This document shows positions 56,411-64,000 of a DNA stretch of 64,000 nucleotides, one piece after another. The notes beneath the pieces are model-generated. The model did no database searches. It worked only from the letters and a program-made list of their open reading frames with translations, and was not told the origin of the DNA. The first letter of the stretch is position 1. The number at the start of each line of letters is the position of its first letter. A program made the translations under genes and the position numbers. The stretch comes from Elusimicrobiota bacterium (GTDB taxonomy: Bacteria > Elusimicrobiota > Elusimicrobia > UBA1565 > UBA9628): NCBI GenBank assembly GCA_016194705.1, contig JACQAZ010000041.1:1-64000 (forward strand), written 5' to 3'.

Positions 56411-57781
56411 TTATCGACGCTCCGGCCTCCGCTTTGGGACGCGCGGCGCATTGAGCCGCTTGAGTGCGGCGGCCGAATGGCGCTCGATCGAGCCCCAGCC
56501 GTGAGACACTTCGGCCGAGAGGGACCGAGTGGACGGATTCGCCGCCAGATCGCGAGCGATCGCGTCTCTGTCGCTGAGGCGCCTGGAGAGCATCCCCGGC
56601 GCGACGCGCTCGACGAGCATGAACTTGGCCACCGCGCGCTCGAGCAGGATCGGCGGCTCCTGCAAACCGGCCTGAAGCGCATCGGCGATCCCGGCAAGCA
56701 GGACTGCGTCGAGCTCGGGGCCGGGCTTCCAGGAAAAGTCCAACGGCGGCCAGGGCTTGATCGCGAGCTCGACGGCGTGGAAATCCGAGGCCGAGCGCGG
56801 TCCGATCCGAGCGGCCGCGGCGATGGTCCGGGTCACGATGGGATACATGCGCGTGCGGAAGTGCACGCCGTCCTCGAACATGTCCCAGCCCGGGCAAGTC
56901 CCGCGCTCCAGGCGCGCGAAGACCTTCTCCAGATCGGCCAGGGCCGCGCCCTCCTCGGCCGCGACGCGGCGGATCAGCTCGTTGCGCGACGGGGGGCAGC
57001 GGTCGCGGTAGTCGAGCTCGACGGCTTGCGCGAATTCTTCTCTGATAAAATGCCGCATCGCGCGTTCCGTCAGCGGCGGGTAGTCCCGCAGATTGACCGG
57101 CAAGGTGCACAGCACGATGGGGACCGACATGCGCTTGGCCGCGCGCACGGTCTCGCGCAGGCGCTCCTCGAAGCGCGACTCCACGGCGCGAGGGTCGGCC
57201 CGCCGGAACCTCGCGGCGAGCCAGTCCTGCGGAAGCCTCCAGAGCCAGAACGAACGCAGGAAGAGATTGACTCGGTACGCCGGATAGGAGAGCGTCTCCG
57301 GCCTGGCTCCGTCGTTGTTGCCCGCCAGCACGACGAAGAGATCGGGGGCGTAGGGCTTGGACTCGGAGACCGACAGCATGGTGCGGTAGGCGTCGTAGGT
57401 GCCCATCCCGCAGTTGACGACGCGCGCGCGCCGCTCGGGGAAGAAATTCGAGAAGGCCCGCTCGAGGTCCCCGGAGCCCAGGCGCTGGGCGACCGACTCG
57501 CCCGCGACGACCACGCGCAGCTCGCCTTTCTCCTTGGCGGCCGGGAACTCCTGGGGGTTGGCCCGCGGCCGCGCCGTGGTCCAGAACTCGGAGCCGCCTT
57601 TGACGGTCCCGCGGAAAAACGGCGCGCGGCTCTCTTCGTGGAGATAGCGCGTCTCGTCGAGGAAAAGGCGCTCCCTGCGGCCCGGATCGCCGCCGAGGCG
57701 GCCGCGCAAGCCGAGTTCGCAGGCTCCGATGGCCAGGAGCGCGACGGCGGCGGCCGCGGCCGCGCGGCTTGCGGCCTTCAT
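56411..57781 (-). CDS. Exported SGNH/GDSL-type hydrolase
   Basis: 456 residues with an N-terminal signal or anchor (AAAAAAVALLAIGACELGL). SGNH blocks: VVVAGESVAQRLG (Ser nucleophile, about residue 95), VVNCGMGTYDAYR (Gly), VVLAGNNDG (Asn) and MFEDGVHFRTRMY (Asp-x-x-His). The order and spacing match esterase/acetylhydrolase families. The last 130 residues are extra and helical. It probably trims acyl groups from an envelope glycan. The neighbour on the other strand, 36 nt away, is a serine hydrolase. Confidence 0.78.
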   Translation of the reverse strand: MKAASRAAAAAAVALLAIGACELGLRGRLGGDPGRRERLFLDETRYLHEESRAPFFRGTVKGGSEFWTTARPRANPQEFPAAKEKGELRVVVAGESVAQRLGSGDLERAFSNFFPERRARVVNCGMGTYDAYRTMLSVSESKPYAPDLFVVLAGNNDGARPETLSYPAYRVNLFLRSFWLWRLPQDWLAARFRRADPRAVESRFEERLRETVRAAKRMSVPIVLCTLPVNLRDYPPLTERAMRHFIREEFAQAVELDYRDRCPPSRNELIRRVAAEEGAALADLEKVFARLERGTCPGWDMFEDGVHFRTRMYPIVTRTIAAAARIGPRSASDFHAVELAIKPWPPLDFSWKPGPELDAVLLAGIADALQAGLQEPPILLERAVAKFMLVERVAPGMLSRRLSDRDAIARDLAANPSTRSLSAEVSHGWGSIERHSAAALKRLNAPRVPKRRPERR

Positions 57782-57817
57782 GGCGTTGATTATACCTCAC
57801 TTGCTACACTGTGGGTC

Positions 57818-59140
57818 GTGAAACTCTTCTTCCTCCTTTCGGCGGCGGGCGCCGTCGGCCTGGCCTATCTGTGGCGCATCGCGGCGGTGGGCTGCGCCTA
57901 CAAGGCCAAGATCCTGTGCTCCTCCTGGTTCGTCTGCGGCCGCGAGATCGATCCCGAGGGCGCGCCGGAGGTCTCGGCCGACGCCTACCGAGTCCTGCGC
58001 CTGTTCCGCGCGCGCGTCGACCGCGCGTCTCAAACGGTCACGGCCTCCTGGCTCGGCGCAAGGTCGAAGACCGCCGCGTTCGTGCCCGGGCTCGGCGCGG
58101 TCCTGGTCGACGACGGCCGGCGTCCAAGCGGGATTCCCGAGCCGCCCGGCGGCGAGGATGCGTGGCCCGGGCCCGAGAACGAGCCGCCGGCTCTGAGTCG
58201 TCTTGTCGAGGACTGCTTCACGGAGCCCAACTCCCAGCGCCTGCGCCGCACGCGCGCTGTGCTTGTCCTCCAGGACGGGCGGCTGCTGGCCGAGCGCTAC
58301 GCCCCGGGGTTCTCGAAAGATTCCCGGCTGCCCGGCTGGTCGATGACCAAGGCGGTCATGCACGCCCTGGTCGGCGTGCTGGTCGGCGAAGGGAAGCTCT
58401 CTCTCGATCGGAAGAACCTGTTCCCGCATTGGGAAGGAGACCCGCGCGCGGACATCACGCTCGAAGATCTCCTGCGCATGCGCAGCGGCCTTCACTTTTC
58501 GGAGAATTACGGCGACCCGCTCTCCGACGTCAACCAGATGCTCTGGAACAGCCTGGACGCCTGCGCTTACACCGCGGGCCGGCCGCTGGGGCATCGTCCC
58601 GGCGCGCGGTGGCAATACGCCAGCGGAACGACGAACATCATCTCAAGGCTCGTCCGCGAGGCCGTCGGCGAGGACGCCTACCCGGGCTTCCCGCGCCGGG
58701 CGCTTTTCGGTCCGCTGGGCATGGACAGCGCGCTCATCGAGACTGATGCCGGGGGTACCTTCGTAGGTTCTTCATTCATGTTCGCGACCGCGCGCGATTG
58801 GGCGCGCTTCGGCCTGTTCTACCTCGACGACGGGGTCTTTAGGGGCTCGCGCCTGCTGCCCGAGGGCTGGGTCAAATCGGGCGTCACGCCGACGCCGCAG
58901 TCGCCGGACGGCCGGTACGGCGCCCACTGGTGGCTCAAGCTCCAGAAAGAGCTCGGCGGCGAGACGGAGGCCGCCTATCGAATCCCTGGGGATGCCTTCT
59001 TTGCATTGGGCCACGAGGGGCAGACTTTGACGATCATCCCGTCGAAGCGCCTGGTCGCCGTGCGCCTGGGCTTGTCGATCTACATCGACGCCTGGGACCA
59101 CGCCGCCTTCGTCGCCGGCCTGCTCGACGCGCTCGCCTAG
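57818..59140 (+). CDS. Membrane-anchored serine hydrolase of the beta-lactamase class C family
   Basis: 440 residues from a GTG. An N-terminal helix (LFFLLSAAGAVGLAYLW) anchors a penicillin-binding-like domain: SxxK in GWSMTKAVMHALVG (about residue 178), YAS as the YxN-like motif in WQYASGTTNIISRLV, and a late GHEGQTLTIIPSKR replacing KTG. Family members include esterases, D-aminopeptidases and 6-aminohexanoate-dimer hydrolases; there is no evidence for true beta-lactam cleavage. A TACACT box ends 7 nt before the GTG. The 3' end overlaps the convergent gene by 4 nt. Confidence 0.85.
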   Translation: MKLFFLLSAAGAVGLAYLWRIAAVGCAYKAKILCSSWFVCGREIDPEGAPEVSADAYRVLRLFRARVDRASQTVTASWLGARSKTAAFVPGLGAVLVDDGRRPSGIPEPPGGEDAWPGPENEPPALSRLVEDCFTEPNSQRLRRTRAVLVLQDGRLLAERYAPGFSKDSRLPGWSMTKAVMHALVGVLVGEGKLSLDRKNLFPHWEGDPRADITLEDLLRMRSGLHFSENYGDPLSDVNQMLWNSLDACAYTAGRPLGHRPGARWQYASGTTNIISRLVREAVGEDAYPGFPRRALFGPLGMDSALIETDAGGTFVGSSFMFATARDWARFGLFYLDDGVFRGSRLLPEGWVKSGVTPTPQSPDGRYGAHWWLKLQKELGGETEAAYRIPGDAFFALGHEGQTLTIIPSKRLVAVRLGLSIYIDAWDHAAFVAGLLDALA

Positions 59141-60438
59141 CGCCGCGAGAGGCGGTAGAAGCCGTAAGTCCGGCCGTCGATGCGCGTCTCCTGGAGCGGC
59201 TCGAGGGCGTAGCGGCGCTCCAACGCCGCCGTCAGGCGCCGCGTGTCGTCCTCGCGCTGGAACCACCACGCGTCCTTGAACAGCACGAGCGGCCGCTTGC
59301 CTCCCGCGTCGAGTGAGTCGGTCAGCGCGTCGCCCTGCTGGAGGATCAAGAACGGGCTCACCGCGGGCCGGCGCGCGGCGCTCTAGCGCCCCTCGCTGCG
59401 GAAGCCGAACTCGCCGCGGAAGAAGGCCGAGTAGGCTACGAAGTACGCCGCCCCCGCCAGCGCCAAGGCCAGCCCCGCCGGGCCGGGTCGCCTGCGCGAT
59501 CGCCAGGCAAGCGCTCCCGCGCACAGGAGCCAAGGACCGGCCTCCGGCGTGCGCAGCAGGAACCAGGCGTTGCCCGCCGCGTTGCTCCAGAGCGAACCCA
59601 CGGTGGCGGCCAGCGACGCGTCGAAGCCGGCCAGGCCGTTGTGCCTGTTGCGCGCGGCCAAGAGCAGTGGTGCTGCGAGCAAAGCGGCGAAGGCCGCCTC
59701 CGCCAGGCGAGCGAGGCCGTCGTTGGGCCGCCATTTGCGCCCCGACCGCGTCAGGGCCGCCGCGAAGACGGGAGCGAGAAGCATGTTCTCGAAGCGCGCA
59801 TTGGCGGCCAAGGCGAGGCTCGCGAGCAGCAGCAGATACGAGTCGCGCGAGGAGCGCCGCAAGTGGACGCCGAGCGCCGCGAACGAGACCGCGATCCAGA
59901 GCAAGGAGCAGGCCGTGAGATCCCCGCTGACCGAGAACTGAAGGTGCAGCGGCGAGACGGCCCAGACCAGAGCCGCGAGCAGGGCCGCCAGGGCGTCCCC
60001 GAGCAGGAGCATCGAGGCGGCGTACAGGGCGGCGACCGACAGGCTCGAGAGCACCGCGTTGAGGATGAAGGGCGCCGTCTCGCCGGAGGGCCGGACCCGC
60101 AGGCACAGGGCGAGCAGGACATGGTAGAGGCCGGGCCAGGTCGGGACCTCGAGCACGTCCAAGTCCGGCCTGCCTCCGGCCAGCGACTCGGCGAAGCGTC
60201 CCAGCCGGGCGAGGTTCTCCGCGATGTTGAAATGCTCGAACTCGTCGAAGTAGACCTGGTGGGCGGCCGGGACCAGGAACAGCCGGATCAGGAGCGCGCC
60301 GGCGAAGAGCAAGGCGGCCGAGCGCGCGTGAGGCCGGAATTCCTTGGCGTTGGCCGCTAACGCGGCCGCCCAAGCCCCCAGCATGGCGAGCAGCATCGCG
60401 GGATAGCCGCTGACCAGGAGACCGTCGACGGCGCGCAT
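59137..60438 (-). pseudogene. GT-C membrane glycosyltransferase with in-frame TAG
   Basis: From the ATG at 60438, 351 residues with about eight helices run to a TAG at 59383-59385. The first loop has VYFDEFEHFNIAENLARLG, the acidic GT-C motif. The same frame continues for 81 codons beyond the stop to 59137 with a soluble tail (RPLVLFKDAWWFQREDD, RIDGRTYGFYRLSRR) like the C-termini of other GT-C proteins here. Either the gene carries a nonsense mutation or base error, or the tail (GTG at 59361) is a relic. The ATG is 2 nt from the stop of ettA. Confidence 0.6.
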
Positions 60439-60440
60439 GC

Positions 60441-62147
<1,707 letters not shown>

Positions 62148-62159
62148 GGCTGTGACTCC

Positions 62160-62894
62160 TTACTTGATGTGCAGGCGCTTCGGATCGAGTTTCTCGCGCA
62201 GCAGCTTGATCTCGTCGTCGTGCGGAAGATCGACCGCGCCGAGAGGGTCGCGGCTCGTGAGCTTCCAGCCCAGGTTCTCCTGGGCCTGCTCCTTCGTGAC
62301 GCCCGGATAAAGCGCGGTCAATACGAGCTCGCCGGTCTTCGCGTCCGGTTCCATGATGCCCATGTTCGTGATGACCTTCTTGACGCGCTTGCCCGTGCTG
62401 GTGATGAAGTCGACCTTCTCCGGGAAGGCGCGGCGGTCGAGTTTCGTGACGATCAGGACCCGCGCCGCGTGCAAAGCGATCTCGGAGGCGCCGCCCGAGC
62501 CGGGAAGGCGCACTTTGGGGTTCTCGTACGGGCCTACGACGGTCGTGTTGATGTTGCCGAACTTGTCGACTTGCGCGCCGCCCAAAAAGCCGACCTGGAT
62601 CTTCCCGTTCTGCAGAAAGCACTGGAAAATGTCCTGCATGGAGCAGACCATCAGAGAGCCCGTGACCAAGGCCGGATCGCCGATCGAGGGGGGCACGCGC
62701 TCGGGGATGGCGCCCACGGCCCCGGACTCATAAATCAGAGTCATGTTCGGGGCATGAGTCGCGCGCGCGAGGTTGCAGGCGAGGTTGGGCAGCCCGATGC
62801 CGACGAAGACGACGTCGCCGTCCTTGATCTCGCGGGCGGCGAGCACGCACATGAGCTCGTTGAGCGTGAAGGCGGTCTCGGCGGTCTGGGGCAC
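62160..62894 (-). CDS. Family I CoA-transferase, beta subunit
   Basis: 244 residues from a GTG. Motifs are VVFVGIGLPNLACNLA, ESGAVGAIPERVPPSIGDPAL (Glu in ESGAVG is the CoA-ester-forming residue of the family), GFLGGAQVDKFGNINTTVVGPYENPKVRLPGSGGAS and TALYPGVTKEQ. This is closest in pattern to GctB/IpdB-type beta subunits, which act with an alpha subunit on dicarboxylyl- or ring-derived acyl-CoAs; acetoacetyl-CoA transfer is also possible. The alpha gene is not adjacent: a secreted protease-like gene (62983) lies between it and the partner at 63810. Confidence 0.87.
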   Translation of the reverse strand: MPQTAETAFTLNELMCVLAAREIKDGDVVFVGIGLPNLACNLARATHAPNMTLIYESGAVGAIPERVPPSIGDPALVTGSLMVCSMQDIFQCFLQNGKIQVGFLGGAQVDKFGNINTTVVGPYENPKVRLPGSGGASEIALHAARVLIVTKLDRRAFPEKVDFITSTGKRVKKVITNMGIMEPDAKTGELVLTALYPGVTKEQAQENLGWKLTSRDPLGAVDLPHDDEIKLLREKLDPKRLHIK

Positions 62895-62982
62895 GAGAAG
62901 ATTCTAGGAAATTGAGGGCGTGCCGTCGAGAAGGACTGCCGGAGGAACTGTTGCCGGCAAGAGTCTACAACCCTGGCACCGC

Positions 62983-63759
62983 TCAGCGGGAGGCACAATA
63001 CTGCGAGTGCTCGCCCTTCGCGTCGCTGAGGCACATCTTGAGCTTGCCGCCGTCGCGCCACTCCTCGGGTCCCTGCACGGCGGCCTTGCCGGTGCGCCAG
63101 GGATCGAGGACGGCGCACAGCCCGGAGGTCTTCCCGCAGACGCGAACCGAGGCGTGCTCGGCGGCGGCGCCGGCGACGGTGTGCAGGATCCGGTTCGTGA
63201 TCATCTCGGTGTGCCCGACGTCGAGCCGGCTCCACGGCTCCTCCCAGAGGCGCGCGTCGATCTCGTCGGCCCAGTCGCCGCAGCGGCCCCAGACGCGCTT
63301 CTCGTCGCGCCGCATGTCCTCGATGCGCCCCGCCAGTTGGCGCGCGATCTTGTCGTCGTATTGGTTCCGGTTCTGCTTGTTCATGATGGCTTCGAGGCGC
63401 TGCATGTCGCCGGGGAGCTGCTTGTTCTGGAGGTCGTAGAGCGAGAGGGCGACGATTTCGTCGGGGAGCTTGAGCGCAGAGATCGAACCGTTGACCGCGG
63501 GGTCGTCGTGAAAGACCCAGCCCTGGCTTAGCCGGCGCGCGACGTGCCGCTGGTAGAGGTCGAAGACGCGGTTGAACTCGGCGCGCTCCTCGGGCGTGAA
63601 GCCGTGGTAGAGGCGCCGGAGCTCGGCGCTCGCGCCGATCTGCGAGACGAGCTGGGGAGACGCCTGCGAGACCACCGCCGCCGGCGCGGAGGGGACGCCT
63701 TCCTCAGCGCTTATCAGGGAGCCGCACGACAGCGCAAGCACGAGCAGGAGGACTCTCAT
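62983..63759 (-). CDS. Secreted Cys-protease/transglutaminase-like protein
   Basis: 258 residues with a signal peptide (LLLVLALSCGSLISAEEG). The second half shows a Cys-His-Asp order: Cys in VWGRCGDWADEIDARL, His in AAEHASVRVCG, Asp in CAVLDPWRTGKAAV, as in transglutaminase-like peptidases; two further Cys at the C-terminus could form a disulfide. It lies in the same orientation between the alpha and beta genes of a cytoplasmic CoA-transferase, an unexpected location. A similar triad order occurs in the protein at 21694. Confidence 0.6.
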   Translation of the reverse strand: MRVLLLVLALSCGSLISAEEGVPSAPAAVVSQASPQLVSQIGASAELRRLYHGFTPEERAEFNRVFDLYQRHVARRLSQGWVFHDDPAVNGSISALKLPDEIVALSLYDLQNKQLPGDMQRLEAIMNKQNRNQYDDKIARQLAGRIEDMRRDEKRVWGRCGDWADEIDARLWEEPWSRLDVGHTEMITNRILHTVAGAAAEHASVRVCGKTSGLCAVLDPWRTGKAAVQGPEEWRDGGKLKMCLSDAKGEHSQYCASR

Positions 63760-63809
63760 TCGGGAATGATAGATCGTCCGCTCCGGGAAGTCAAGCCGCC
63801 GGCAGCCGC

Positions 63810-64000
63810 TTAGTACCCGTAGTTGACGCCGGCACAGACGAGGTCCTTGGCCTTGAGGCGCTCGGCGAGGCCGGGGTTCCTCTTCATGTAGCCCGCACGG
63901 TCCCGGACGCCGAAGACGAACTCGTCGAGGTACTTCTTCAGAGAGGCCTCATCGCGGGCGATCTTGTCCCAAGCGGCGTAGAAATCGTTGTCGCGGTCGT
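63810..64000 (-). CDS. Family I CoA-transferase, alpha subunit (C-terminal part)
   Basis: The last 63 codons of a gene running off the right edge. The peptide contains YAAWDKIARDEASLKKYLDEF, then VFGVRDRAGYMKRNPGLAERL, and ends CAGVNYGY. The YLDEFVFGVxDRAxYM region matches C-termini of GctA/IpdA-type alpha subunits, making it the likely partner of the beta subunit at 62160. The catalytic and substrate-binding parts lie outside the window. Confidence 0.65.
   Translation of the reverse strand, partial: DRDNDFYAAWDKIARDEASLKKYLDEFVFGVRDRAGYMKRNPGLAERLKAKDLVCAGVNYGY

Overview
The window is high-GC bacterial chromosome, with a few lower-GC accessory islands at the left edge and around 38.8-40.3 kb. 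The host is Gram-negative: it has an outer-membrane DUF481 protein, a MltB-type lytic transglycosylase, a lipoprotein, a PilT retraction ATPase and many secreted proteins. Elusimicrobiota would fit the overall gene style, but there is no rRNA or ribosomal marker here, so this is a guess.

Layout. 1-1932 is the end of an integrated element: an inverted-repeat unit interrupting a pRiA4b-like gene, one unknown gene of lower GC, and the 3' half of a tRNA-Met(CAT) gene acting as an attachment-site scar. Core DNA begins right after it with the first of three copies of a short structured RNA (1933, 4332 and 11276). 2-12 kb carries a secreted HNH nuclease, a SET-domain protein, a cupin, a complete xylose-type ABC transporter (xylFGH), a secreted glycosidase-like protein and a CE7-type esterase, which together suggest xylan or xylo-oligosaccharide use. 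12-22.5 kb holds an ankyrin protein, zinc-ribbon and outer-membrane proteins, a transglycosylase, a frameshifted purine permease, a pseudouridine synthase and a transglutaminase-like secreted protein. Three CTGT-N8-ACAG palindromes lie at 15.9-16.0 kb.

22.6-27.4 kb is the most unusual coding region. It contains a MoxR-type AAA ATPase with an export signal, followed by a HExxH plus VWA protein. The two frames meet at an A AAA AAG slippery site, and an FNR-like box lies upstream. At 28-34 kb are a Ser/Thr kinase with a periplasmic-type N-terminus and a 1230-residue exported enzyme that reads as an alpha-dioxygenase fused to a caleosin/peroxygenase-like domain. 34-38.7 kb has an MFS carrier, PilT and sugar-modifying enzymes. 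39.1-40.3 kb is a small integron cassette array (attC sites, two cassettes, no integrase seen). 41-60 kb mixes GT-C type membrane glycosyltransferases (two of them interrupted by in-frame stops), rfbC, a KamA-like radical SAM enzyme, a secreted WD40 protein, adenine/adenosine deaminase, a 3-hydroxyacyl-CoA dehydrogenase/acyl-CoA dehydrogenase pair, an SGNH hydrolase and a serine beta-lactamase-like hydrolase. 60-64 kb has ettA and a family I CoA-transferase whose beta and alpha genes are separated by a secreted protease-like gene.

Recurring signals. Many promoters have a TATAAT-like box ending 6-9 nt before the start codon (leaderless mRNAs). Six intergenic regions are crowded with GGNCC-type half sites. 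A 42-bp palindrome occurs twice, both times between convergent genes. Several genes are broken by single-base changes, two of them at homopolymers, so residual assembly error cannot be excluded.
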